From contig JALEVO010000043.1 of the NCBI GenBank assembly GCA_022788225.1, forward strand, positions 1 to 64,000: DNA of 64,000 bases, given 5' to 3'. Position 1 is the first letter of the stretch, and every line of letters starts with the position of its first letter. The position numbers and the translations under genes were made by a program. The stretch is from Oscillospiraceae bacterium (GTDB lineage: Bacteria; Bacillota; Clostridia; Oscillospirales; Ruminococcaceae). Below, one piece after another: positions 10,593-19,706 of the stretch. The notes beneath the pieces are model-generated. The model worked only from the letters and a program-made list of their open reading frames with translations. It was not told the origin of the DNA and searched no databases.

Positions 10593-10715
10593 ATATACTA
10601 AAACTGAATTTGAATCCTTTGGGCAAGCAAAGAAATGAACCAAACCCACCTCCTTGTAAAGGTAAAAATAGCAACGGGCGACCAGTGGCCGCCCGAAAAA
10701 TTCATATAAAATTAT

Positions 10716-11585
10716 TCATTTTCGTATTCCGATTTTTTCTCCCATTTTAACAATGGTTTCAAAGCCGTCTGCGGTATTTTTCAGAATGTCCTCGTCAGGG
10801 ATAACCATGTCCTCCTTAAAGAGCAGAACAACGGTCGAACCGCCGAACTCAAACATACCCTTTTCGTCACCACGTCTTATCTCCCCTGCGCCGTCATGGT
10901 TTACTATCCTGCCCACCATCATTGCGCCCACTTCCGTCTGCACCACATCTCCGAAATTTTCAGTATGCAGAACGGTTATCTCACGGGTGTTTTCCTTATA
11001 CACGTCCGCAGTTTCCAGCGCAACAGGATTTACTGTGTGATAACAGCCCTTAATGTGCCTGTTTGCGGACTTTCTTCCGTTGTCAATGTAGATATAGCGG
11101 TGATAATCGTCAACCTCAAGGCGGAATATCATACACCAGCCACCGCTGTACTTTTCAGCAAGCTTTCTGCATTTAAGCAGTGAACCAACGCTGTAAAAGG
11201 AATTTTTGATACTGAAAATACTCTGCTGATTTATCCTGTATATACTAAGCTTTGAGTCGCAGGGACTTATGAGGTGCTCCGGAGTCATGTCAACAGGGCG
11301 GCATTCCTTTCTGATTTTTCTTGTGAAAAACTCGTTATATGAACGGTAAGCCGCCGGTTCATATTCGGTCATGTCAATTCCGGCATTTTTTATAAAGGGT
11401 ACTATCATAAACTGCGACGCTGCACTGTCGCAGAACTTTCCGGCAATCTCTGACAAAAACGGCGCAGTCAGTGGTTTCAGCGCAATTCTGCCCGGAACAG
11501 TACCGTAAAGCATATTCAGCAGTGTCTGCTGGCTGTCCTTTTTTGTGATTATTTTACCGGTTCTGTCTTTATATTTCTTAATCAT
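10716..11585 (-). CDS. psd: Phosphatidylserine decarboxylase
   Basis: 289 aa; HPSD/FTRKIRKECRP...ISPCDSKL, C-terminal FEFGGSTVVLLF (GGST-type cleavage site). Confidence 0.93.
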   Translation of the reverse strand: MIKKYKDRTGKIITKKDSQQTLLNMLYGTVPGRIALKPLTAPFLSEIAGKFCDSAASQFMIVPFIKNAGIDMTEYEPAAYRSYNEFFTRKIRKECRPVDMTPEHLISPCDSKLSIYRINQQSIFSIKNSFYSVGSLLKCRKLAEKYSGGWCMIFRLEVDDYHRYIYIDNGRKSANRHIKGCYHTVNPVALETADVYKENTREITVLHTENFGDVVQTEVGAMMVGRIVNHDGAGEIRRGDEKGMFEFGGSTVVLLFKEDMVIPDEDILKNTADGFETIVKMGEKIGIRK

Positions 11586-12211
11586 TTTGAACTCTTCACC
11601 TTATAAATCAGCCATATCAGTTCAAGTGTTCCCACTCCGATAAATGCAAGCATTGTCCTCATTTTCGGTTTTTTCAGCTTGAAGCGTGTTATAAACGCAA
11701 TACCTATGGCAAGGAGCAGAAATGCGTAAATATCGGGGAACAGCACTCCCATGTCTTTTCTGAAACTGTAAAACAGCGGAAGAATCAGCGCCACGCTTGT
11801 GACAGGCAGTCCCTCATATTCATGCCTTACCTCGTTTGTCTTAGCCTGTCTTGACTCCTCCATAACGTTGAAGTATGCAAGACGTATCACAGCGGCAAGA
11901 GTAAAGAAAATCATAACAACAATGTGGTAAATCTCCCTCATGCCTATTGCGTAGCCTATCGCCGCCGGAAGAAATCCGAAACAGATAAGGTCGCAGAGAG
12001 AGTCTATCTGAATGCCGAACCTTTTTTCGTCGTCAGTCCTTTTGCGTGTTCTTGCAACCTTTCCGTCAAACATATCGCAAAGTCCGGATATCATAAGAGC
12101 AACCACAGCAAAAGTTATATGCTTTCCGCCCATGGCAAGATATATTCCCGCAAGGGACGATGCAAGACCGATATATGTAAGTATAACCGTATAATTATAA
12201 AACCCTATCAT
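11582..12211 (-). CDS. pssA: CDP-diacylglycerol-serine O-phosphatidyltransferase
   Basis: CDP-alcohol phosphatidyltransferase motif SGLCDMFDGKVARTRKRTDDEKRFGIQIDSLCD. Confidence 0.93.
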   Translation of the reverse strand: MIGFYNYTVILTYIGLASSLAGIYLAMGGKHITFAVVALMISGLCDMFDGKVARTRKRTDDEKRFGIQIDSLCDLICFGFLPAAIGYAIGMREIYHIVVMIFFTLAAVIRLAYFNVMEESRQAKTNEVRHEYEGLPVTSVALILPLFYSFRKDMGVLFPDIYAFLLLAIGIAFITRFKLKKPKMRTMLAFIGVGTLELIWLIYKVKSSK

Positions 12212-12327
12212 GTATTTCTCCTTGTATATTTAAAAGGCAACGCCCTCCGGCATTAACCTGAAATTTCAGTCAATAAAATATATAATAATATTATAGCAGA
12301 AAATCCGCCATAATTCAAGCTTTGATT

Positions 12328-12506
12328 TAAGGAAATACCGCATAATTATTGTCGTACAGATGCGCAGTCAGATTTTCCGGCAGATTGCATAAAAAGCTCG
12401 CAGGCATACTGGCGTATGTCAAGAGGTTTTTGTGTGATATGACGGAAAATCTGCAAGCAGATGTGCGGCAAAGGCGTCAGCCGTTAATTGTGCGGTATTG
12501 CCTTAA
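12328..12506. repeat. MITE-like element family M2, copy 2
   Basis: TTAAGGAAATACCGCATAATTA ... TTAATTGTGCGGTATTGCCTTAA; core GCAGGCATACTGGCGTATG (inverse of the 2681 copy). Confidence 0.75.
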
Positions 12507-12543
12507 TTTATGTTTGCAAATAAATTTTTGAAAAATAAATATT

Positions 12544-12685
12544 TGTAGGGGACGGCGCCCATGACAACCCGGTGCGTGACCGCACTGGACATTTCGTTCC
12601 TCACGTTGACTGTTGATTTTGGTATATAGCTCGACCATTTACCATAACGAAGAATCACGGAACGTCGAGGGCGCCGTCCCCTACA
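12544..12685. repeat. MITE-like element family M1, long copy
   Basis: 142 bp with TGTAGGGGACGGCGCCC termini, nearly identical to 61022-61163. Confidence 0.8.
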
Positions 12686-12776
12686 GATTAAATGGTCGTG
12701 CCAAAAAGAAACGATTACCATAAAACCAACAACGAATTGTCCCGTCCGGTCACGGACTGTCCTGTCCGGTCACGGA

Positions 12777-13253
12777 CTATTTATGATATCTGCCGTTTGC
12801 GTTTATCTGAAAGCCTCTGTAAATCTGTTCTGCAAGCATTACTCTTGCAAGCTGGTGGGGGAAAGTCATCTCCGACATTGAAAGCCTGAAATCCGCCGCA
12901 CTCTTCACCTCGTCTGACAAACCAAAGGAACTGCCTATGACAAAAGTCACCCAGCTTCCCCCTTCAGCCGCCGCATTGTCAAGCTTTTTTGCAAATTCAG
13001 TACTTGAAAGCTGTTTGCCCTCAATGCACATTGCGGCAATATAGCCCTTACATTCCTTTAAAATCGACTTGCCCTCTGTTTCAAGGGCTTTCTGTATCTC
13101 CTTTTGTGAAGGACTGTCCGGCAGCTTTGATTCGTTTATTTCGCAAAGCTGAAAATTGCAGAAACGTTTCAGTCTTTTTGAGTACTCTGAAAAAGCGTCA
13201 CGCAGATACTGCTCTTTCAGATTTCCCACAGCCACAATCTTCACGTTTATCAT
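12777..13253 (-). CDS. rlmH: 23S rRNA (pseudouridine1915-N3)-methyltransferase RlmH
   Basis: MINVKIVAVGNLKEQYLRDAFSEYSKRL...FVIGSSFGLSDEV...MTFPHQLARVMLAEQIYRGFQINANGRYHK. Confidence 0.97.
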   Translation of the reverse strand: MINVKIVAVGNLKEQYLRDAFSEYSKRLKRFCNFQLCEINESKLPDSPSQKEIQKALETEGKSILKECKGYIAAMCIEGKQLSSTEFAKKLDNAAAEGGSWVTFVIGSSFGLSDEVKSAADFRLSMSEMTFPHQLARVMLAEQIYRGFQINANGRYHK

Positions 13254-14035
13254 CAGAATACCACCATTTCTCCCCTGGTTTCAACAGGCGCTACCTGCAA
13301 TATGTAATCAACATTGCGCTTAAACGCCGCAAGCCTTTGCAGAACTGTTATTTCCGCAGTCTGAGGAGTGTTGTTCTCCTGACTTAAATGCCCCAATATC
13401 AGCCGTGTCGTACCGCTTTTCAGAAGCTTTTCCGCCTGTGCCGCACAGCAGCTGTTTGAAAGATGCCCGTTATCTGAAAGTATACGCTCTTTAAGGTAAT
13501 ACGGATATGGACCGTTTTTCAGCATTTCGGGGTCATAGTTTGATTCCAGCAGAACAAGGTCACAGCCGCATATATTTTCGTCAACTGTTTCAGTAACACA
13601 GCCTAAGTCAGTGCAGACCGCACATTTTCTGCCGTCCTCAAATTCAACATGATAGCCGCAGCTTCTGACAGTATCATGGGGAGTGTCAAAGCACTTTACC
13701 TCCATACCTGCAATAGCCGCCGGACAATCAAGCTCGTATATTTCTGAACAGGGTGCTATCATGTCCTTTTTTACAAGCTCACTTAAAGTTTCCCGCTGTC
13801 CGAAAACGGGTATTCCGGTTTTTGCTGTCAGGGTTTTCAGTCCACTTACATGGTCACTGTGGGAATGGGTTATAAAAACTCCCCTTACTGCTTTAATGTC
13901 TATGCTGTTGTCACTTAAAGCAGTACACAGCCTTTTGAAAGACACTCCTGCATCTATAAGTATTCCCTCAGACGGATTTCCTAAAAACGAGGAATTTCCC
14001 TTGCTGGAACTGAAAAGCGGATAAATCCTTGCCAT
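13253..14035 (-). CDS. MBL-fold metallo-hydrolase (YycJ/WalJ-like)
   Basis: LFSSSKGNSSFLG..GILIDAGVSFKRL...ITHSHSDHVSGL. Confidence 0.9.
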   Translation of the reverse strand: MARIYPLFSSSKGNSSFLGNPSEGILIDAGVSFKRLCTALSDNSIDIKAVRGVFITHSHSDHVSGLKTLTAKTGIPVFGQRETLSELVKKDMIAPCSEIYELDCPAAIAGMEVKCFDTPHDTVRSCGYHVEFEDGRKCAVCTDLGCVTETVDENICGCDLVLLESNYDPEMLKNGPYPYYLKERILSDNGHLSNSCCAAQAEKLLKSGTTRLILGHLSQENNTPQTAEITVLQRLAAFKRNVDYILQVAPVETRGEMVVF

Positions 14036-14117
14036 CGTTTAATTCCTTTCTATGGTTTTTCTTTGCCGGCACAAAGAAACAAATGCCTTTTTTCGCCTTT
14101 ACAAGGCGGTGGGTTAT

Positions 14118-14520
14118 GTTCATTTCTTTGCTTGCACAAAGAAACGAACCAAAGAAATGCACCGGCTGCCGCCGGACTGCCATGCCGCACGGTGGCGGCA
14201 AAGACAGGTTATCTTGTAAGTATAAGACAGCTGGGGCGGTACATACTTGTTCACTCTTGCTTGCAAACCTTACTCGCTAACGCTTTTAAAGCGGAAAGAA
14301 AACATTAACTACATAGCAATTTTAAAGGCAGTTAAAGTTTTCTTTGGCTTTATTAGAGTAGAACGACTTTAACTGCAATTATGGTGTAGTCAGTTTAGAC
14401 AAAGCAGTTTAGTTTACTAACAATTTTGCAGTGATTTGCAGCTCCCGCTGCACAGCCGCCCACGGCGCATGAGTGGGTGCATTTCTTTGTTACTTTCTTT
14501 GTGCAAGCAAAGAAAGTAAA
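14118..14520 (+). repeat. R400 dispersed repeat, copy 2
   Basis: GTTCATTTCTTTGCTTGCACAAAGAAACGAACC...CCGGCTGCCGCCGGACTGCC ... GCCCACGGCGCATGAGTGGGTGC...CAAAGAAAGTA. Confidence 0.9.
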
Positions 14521-14577
14521 TCACCTTTTGAAATAAAAAATTAAGGGACAGACATTTCTGTCTGCCCGTAAATATCC

Positions 14578-15927
14578 TTATAATGCCTTTTTGACAGACG
14601 CACCCGGAAAGCTTTTTTTCACTATGTCCGCACCTATCATCTGCAGTTTTTTGTCAAGGTTGTCATAACCTCTTTCGATGTGGTGTATGTCCTCGACTTC
14701 GGTCACTCCGGCAGCAGCAAGTCCGGCTATGATAAGCGCCGCACCGGCTCTCAGGTCACACGCCTTTACCGGCGCACCCTGAAGATGACCAGTACCCTCA
14801 ATAACTGCAACTTTACCGTCCACAGAAATATCAGCGCCCATTCTTCTGAGCTCGTCAACATATCTGAAACGCTGTTCCCATACGCCCTCGGTAATAATGC
14901 TGGTACCCTCTGCAAGAGTCAGCAAAGTTGCCATCTGGGGCTGCATATCTGTCGGGAATCCGGGGTGCGGCATGGTCTTGATGTTGGTCTTTACCAGAGG
15001 ACCGTCCACCCACACTCTTACGCTGTCGTCAAATTCCTCGATATTCACGCCGATTTTTTCAAGCTTGTTTGTTATGGATTCAAGGTGCTTGGGGATAACG
15101 TTTTTGACAAGTACGTCACCGCCTGTTGCCGCAGCTGCCACCATAAATGTTCCGGCTTCTATCTGGTCTGGGATAACAGAATAAGTCGTACCTCTCAGAT
15201 AGTCAACGCCTCTTATCTTGATAACATCTGTTCCGGCGCCCATTATATCAGCACCCATTGAGTTTAAAAAGTTTGCAAGGTCAACGATATGTGGTTCTTT
15301 TGCGGCATTTTCAATAATGCTAAGTCCCTTTGCCTTTACTGCCGCAAGCATTGCGTTCATTGTTGCGCCAACAGAAACAACGTCAAGATATATCTGGTTT
15401 CCTTTGAGATTGTCAGCTGTAACATCAACCATTCCGTGGTCAATGTTGCACTTTGCCCCCAGCGCATTAAACGCCTTGATATGCTGGTCGATAGGTCTGT
15501 CACCCAGCGGACAGCCGCCCGGCATTGAAACTCTCGCCTTTTTGAATTTACCAAGCAGTGCGCCTATAAAGTAATAGGACGCTCTCATTTTTCTTGCACT
15601 TTCATAAGGTACGCAGTAGTTCATGATAGTTGTAGGGTCAATTCTGAAAGTATTTCTTGCAATGGTCTGAACATTTGCGCCCATTTCATAAAGTATACGC
15701 AGACTTATTGAAACGTCACTGATATCAGGGACGTTTTCTATTATACAGGGTTCATCGGACAGTATAACGGCCGGGATAATGCCAACAGCTGCGTTTTTAG
15801 CACCGCTTATCTCAACCTCGCCATGCAGACGGCGTCCGCCCTTAACAACAAATTTTTCCAAAGTTTTCTCTCCTTGAGATATTTCCTGTATGTACACAGC
15901 AGAAACATCTTTTTTCTTTTTTCTCAC
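14578..15927 (-). CDS. murA: UDP-N-acetylglucosamine 1-carboxyvinyltransferase
   Basis: VVKGGRRLHGEVEISGAKNAAVGIIPAVILSDEPCIIENVPDISD...; true start may be internal (LEKFVVKGG). Confidence 0.95.
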   Translation of the reverse strand: MRKKKKDVSAVYIQEISQGEKTLEKFVVKGGRRLHGEVEISGAKNAAVGIIPAVILSDEPCIIENVPDISDVSISLRILYEMGANVQTIARNTFRIDPTTIMNYCVPYESARKMRASYYFIGALLGKFKKARVSMPGGCPLGDRPIDQHIKAFNALGAKCNIDHGMVDVTADNLKGNQIYLDVVSVGATMNAMLAAVKAKGLSIIENAAKEPHIVDLANFLNSMGADIMGAGTDVIKIRGVDYLRGTTYSVIPDQIEAGTFMVAAAATGGDVLVKNVIPKHLESITNKLEKIGVNIEEFDDSVRVWVDGPLVKTNIKTMPHPGFPTDMQPQMATLLTLAEGTSIITEGVWEQRFRYVDELRRMGADISVDGKVAVIEGTGHLQGAPVKACDLRAGAALIIAGLAAAGVTEVEDIHHIERGYDNLDKKLQMIGADIVKKSFPGASVKKAL

Positions 15928-16001
15928 CTATATTTAGTATAGTCTTTTCAGGTGAAATTATCCTTGTTTTTTATTGTTATTGCAGATAATTTTTTAAAAT
16001 T

Positions 16002-16808
16002 TTATTCATAGTCGCTCAGATAGAACTTAACATCTTCACCGTCATATTTTTCAACGGAAACCTTTTCAATAACAACGTCCTTTTCCGGCTTGTCGTTTGC
16101 ACCTGTTGCCACGCCCTGAATATCAAAAATTATGTCAAGACCGTCAAATACCTGACCGAATATAGTATAGCTTCCGTCAAGCCACGGTGCTCCGCCAAGC
16201 TCACTGTAAAGCTTCTTTGTGTTGTCAGTCATTGAAATGCCGTAATAAGTTGTAAGGTCACTGAGAGTTGCCTCGTCGTATTTTTCGCCGGTTACGATAT
16301 AGAACTGGCTGCCGTTTGTAGCAGTACTTCCGCTGTTTGCGTATGCAACTGCGCCGGCAACGTGAGTTAAGTCAGGAGATGTGCCTCCGTCAAACTTGTC
16401 GCCCCATTTTGACTCGCCGCCTGTACCGTTTCCGAGAGGGTCGCCGCCCTGAATCATAAAGTTATTGATAACTCTGTGGAAGATAAGACCGTCATAATAG
16501 CCGTCCTTTGCAAGACTTGTGAAATTCTCAACGCCCTTTTCAGCCTGTTCCGGGAAAAGCTTGATTTTAACGTCACCGTAGTCCTTGATAGTCATAACGA
16601 TGATATCCTCTCCCTTTTCCGGAGGAGTGAAGTTCACAACATCTCCGGCTGCCGCAGGAGTTTCAGATTTACTGCTTTCTGATTCGCTGCTTTCCGAACC
16701 GGATGTTTTGGCAGAAGATGAATTTTCCTCATCGCCGCAGCCTGTGAATACAGTTGTAAGCATTGCAATGCTCATAGCAAGTGCCGCAAGCTTTCTGAAT
16801 TTTAACAT
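16002..16808 (-). CDS. Cyclophilin-type peptidyl-prolyl isomerase lipoprotein
   Basis: Lipobox MLTTVFTGCGD; GYYDGLIFHRVINNFMIQGGDPLGNGTGGESKWG. Confidence 0.93.
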   Translation of the reverse strand: MLKFRKLAALAMSIAMLTTVFTGCGDEENSSSAKTSGSESSESESSKSETPAAAGDVVNFTPPEKGEDIIVMTIKDYGDVKIKLFPEQAEKGVENFTSLAKDGYYDGLIFHRVINNFMIQGGDPLGNGTGGESKWGDKFDGGTSPDLTHVAGAVAYANSGSTATNGSQFYIVTGEKYDEATLSDLTTYYGISMTDNTKKLYSELGGAPWLDGSYTIFGQVFDGLDIIFDIQGVATGANDKPEKDVVIEKVSVEKYDGEDVKFYLSDYE

Positions 16809-17007
16809 ATATAAACACCTCTGAATAATTCTTTATAACTTTACCATTATACCCTAATTATAAGAATTTGTAAAGTATATCGGACATTCCCGTAAAATTA
16901 TTAGGATATTTTCAACTGATTACACAATATTTTTCCGCACATTAACAGCTATTTCACCAAAACAAATGTTTGCATACAACAATTTCAAAATATATTTTTA
17001 CACAAAT

Positions 17008-17045
17008 AAAAACTCCGCATTCACATTGAACACGGAGTTTTATTG
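17008..17045. terminator. Rho-independent terminator (bidirectional)
   Basis: AAAACTCCG CATTCACATTGAA CACGGAGTTTT. Confidence 0.75.
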
Positions 17046-17085
17046 ATTCAGTTATTACCGCATTACCAGCGGCTGACACATTAGG

Positions 17086-19554
17086 TTATAGTGCACCCAG
17101 TTTTGACTGAGGAATCATCATAGCAACATAGTTCATGATAATAGAACTGTCTGATGTATCAATGACACTGTCTCTTACACAGTCAGCATTAGCCATCTGA
17201 ACCTCATCAAGCGGGTATTGCACATTGTTAAGAAGATAAAGATTAATCTTTACAACGTCTGATACGCTTACATCACCGTCAAGGTTTATATCGCCGTACA
17301 TTGTAACAAGATCAGGATCAATTGTTATTTCAGTTGAATTGCTTGTTGTTGTTACAATAGTTACAGTACCGTCTGCATTTGTTGTAGTTGTTACTGTTGT
17401 TGAAACAACAGGGTCAGAAACTGTTGTAGCTGTTGTATTAGTTTCAGTATCGGAAACTGTTGTAACTGTTGTTTCTGTTTCAGTAGTAGTTGTTGTTACA
17501 GCAGTTGTTTCGATAGTTGTAACAACCGGTGCTGCAAAGTAAAGCTTAACATCAGGACTGAATGAATAGTCATCGTATGTCTTTCCGTCCTTTTCATACC
17601 ATACGTTAAACGACAGGAAGTCATAGCTTATATTGTCCGTGACTTCCTGGTCAAAGACTACTTTAATCGGCGAATTATCCGACTTGAAGTCATATTTGGT
17701 ATATGCCCACTTTGTACCTTCTTCAGCTGTTTCATCAATAAGATTGTAGCTTACAGCACCGTTACCGTCGCCGTGAGTACCTGTCATACTGAATTCAACA
17801 CCAACAAGCTTGTTGCCCTTGTAAGGTGAAAGGTCGAATTTCATAGTTGGTCTGTGAATATCCTCTTTTTCGTTATCCTCTGTGCCTACAACAGCTGTAA
17901 CTCTTTCTTCATAGCTTGTATCAAAAACGTGTGTTGTTGTAGTTGTGATAAGCTCTGCGCCGTCGAAATAGAGTACTACTTCATCAGCAAGAGAAAGAGT
18001 ATCAATTTTTGATTTCGGATATGTCCAGCTAATTGAGAATGTCATTGTCTGACCGTCGTACATGATTTGTGTCGGGTCAACAGATTTTTCATTATCAGCG
18101 TCAAAGGTGTACTTTGTCAGCTGACCGTTGTTTGCGCCCTCGAATGGTGCCTCAATGCCTTTCCATACGCCGCCCCATGTTGTTTTATCGCTGTAAACGA
18201 TCATACCAATCATAACGCCGCCGTTACCATTATATGTATCTCCCTCAACTGTAAAACCGACGCCTGTGATAAGTCTGCCTACATAAGGTGAAAGGTCGAT
18301 ATACTTTTGACCTTTTTCATTTGTCTTGAGAGCAACTTTCTGTGAATTACCCTCCTCAGGAGTTGATGTTACCTCCGGAGTTGTAACGCCTGTTGAGTAC
18401 TGTTTTGCAAGGTCTGCATATAAAGCGTCAAGGGCAGAGATGTTCCATGTTCTGGAAGTTCTGTTGAAAAACTTCATATCACCGCTGTTGCCGCTGTCCC
18501 AGAGAACAGGGCAGATACCTCTTTTAAGCGCACCCTCTGCAACTGCCTTGAGGTATGCAACGATACTTGACTGATCCTTGCCGTCTGAAGCTTCTGTCAG
18601 AACGCCGTATTCACCGATAATAACAGGTGTACCTGCGTCAACGAATCTTGATTTGATACGGTCAAAGTCTGCGTCAAGAGCCTGCTGGTCGGAAGATGTA
18701 CCCCATGTTGTTGTATAACCCCATGTTGAATCAGGTGTTGCAACACAGAATGATGACGGATAATAGTAGTGGATAGATACAATACATCTGTTTGCAGGGT
18801 CTGTAGGTACTGTAAATCTGTTGTCACAGGTATTCAGTGTATCAGTGTTGTAGCCTGCGATAAGCAGATGACGCTTTTCATTGTTTGAGCCTGACGCTCT
18901 TATAGTGTCAACAAAAAGCTGATTGAGTTTGTTGAGTGTTGTATAATTCTCTGATGAAGGAGTGTTATATCCGCTGAATGTTACCTCGTTCATTGATTCG
19001 AAAATGAGATAATCGGAATAATCCTTGAAGTTGTCAGCAATCTGCTGCCAGATTTTCTGATACTTTGCAGAAGTGTTTGCATAGTCGTTCTGTGCATTTC
19101 TGATCCAGCCGCCGTTTTCTCCGCCGTCGTGGTGAAGGTTGAGAACAACGTAAAGTCCCTCGTTGATGCAGTAATCAACAACCTGCTGAACTCTGCTCAT
19201 AAATGCAGAATCAATATTGTTTGAGGAATCAATGCAGTTCATCCAGGTTACAGGAATACGAATAGTCTTGAAACCCTCTGCCTTGACTGACTGAATAAGT
19301 TCCTTTGTAACAGTCGGGTTGCCCCATGCTGTTTCAACTGATGACGGGCTCAGAGTCTGTCCGGAATAATAGGAATCGAAAGTGTTACCCAGGTTCCAGC
19401 CAAGACCCATGTCGCTTACAACTTCCTGCGAGGTCATGTCACGCATTGCACCGACAGCGTTAACAATTTCTGCCGGTTCTGTTGAGTTAACAACAAAAAC
19501 TGCGCACATAGCCATTGCAGCAAGCACTGAAATTGCTTTTTTCAATAGCTTCAT
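17086..19554 (-). CDS. Secreted GH5 endoglucanase with tandem beta-sandwich/CBM-like modules and C-terminal type I dockerin
   Basis: Signal peptide MKLLKKAISVLAAMAM; GLGWNLGNTFDS, NLHHDGG, FESMNEV, PVIIGEYG of GH5; C-terminal YGDINLDGDVSVSDVVKINLYLLN...ADCVRDSVIDTSDSSIIMNYVA dockerin. Confidence 0.93.
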   Translation of the reverse strand: MKLLKKAISVLAAMAMCAVFVVNSTEPAEIVNAVGAMRDMTSQEVVSDMGLGWNLGNTFDSYYSGQTLSPSSVETAWGNPTVTKELIQSVKAEGFKTIRIPVTWMNCIDSSNNIDSAFMSRVQQVVDYCINEGLYVVLNLHHDGGENGGWIRNAQNDYANTSAKYQKIWQQIADNFKDYSDYLIFESMNEVTFSGYNTPSSENYTTLNKLNQLFVDTIRASGSNNEKRHLLIAGYNTDTLNTCDNRFTVPTDPANRCIVSIHYYYPSSFCVATPDSTWGYTTTWGTSSDQQALDADFDRIKSRFVDAGTPVIIGEYGVLTEASDGKDQSSIVAYLKAVAEGALKRGICPVLWDSGNSGDMKFFNRTSRTWNISALDALYADLAKQYSTGVTTPEVTSTPEEGNSQKVALKTNEKGQKYIDLSPYVGRLITGVGFTVEGDTYNGNGGVMIGMIVYSDKTTWGGVWKGIEAPFEGANNGQLTKYTFDADNEKSVDPTQIMYDGQTMTFSISWTYPKSKIDTLSLADEVVLYFDGAELITTTTTHVFDTSYEERVTAVVGTEDNEKEDIHRPTMKFDLSPYKGNKLVGVEFSMTGTHGDGNGAVSYNLIDETAEEGTKWAYTKYDFKSDNSPIKVVFDQEVTDNISYDFLSFNVWYEKDGKTYDDYSFSPDVKLYFAAPVVTTIETTAVTTTTTETETTVTTVSDTETNTTATTVSDPVVSTTVTTTTNADGTVTIVTTTSNSTEITIDPDLVTMYGDINLDGDVSVSDVVKINLYLLNNVQYPLDEVQMANADCVRDSVIDTSDSSIIMNYVAMMIPQSKLGAL

Positions 19555-19706
19555 TTTTATCAATCTCCCATAAAAAATTTCAATAACGTACAATTATTGT
19601 TATAACAATAATAACATATCAGGCTGGAAAAGTCAATATAAAATGTATGCTTTAACCAAATATCGAAACCAAAATTTATTTGTTTCAATTAGACATTTTG
19701 CACAAT

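Noticed and set aside
14029-14308. Recurring ORFs in R400 repeats (QRNEPKKCTGCRRTAMP.., ETNQRNAPAAAGLPCRT..)
   Set aside because: The similarity comes from the repeated DNA; ORFs occur in several frames and both orientations and are broken by indels, so no protein is supported.
14680-15261. 193 aa plus-strand ORF opposite murA
   Set aside because: Shadow ORF; murA frame is unambiguous.
17339-17542. Plus-strand Val/Thr-rich ORF MLVVVTIVTVPSAFVVVV..
   Set aside because: Complement of the Thr-rich linker of the GH5 dockerin protein; low-complexity shadow ORF.
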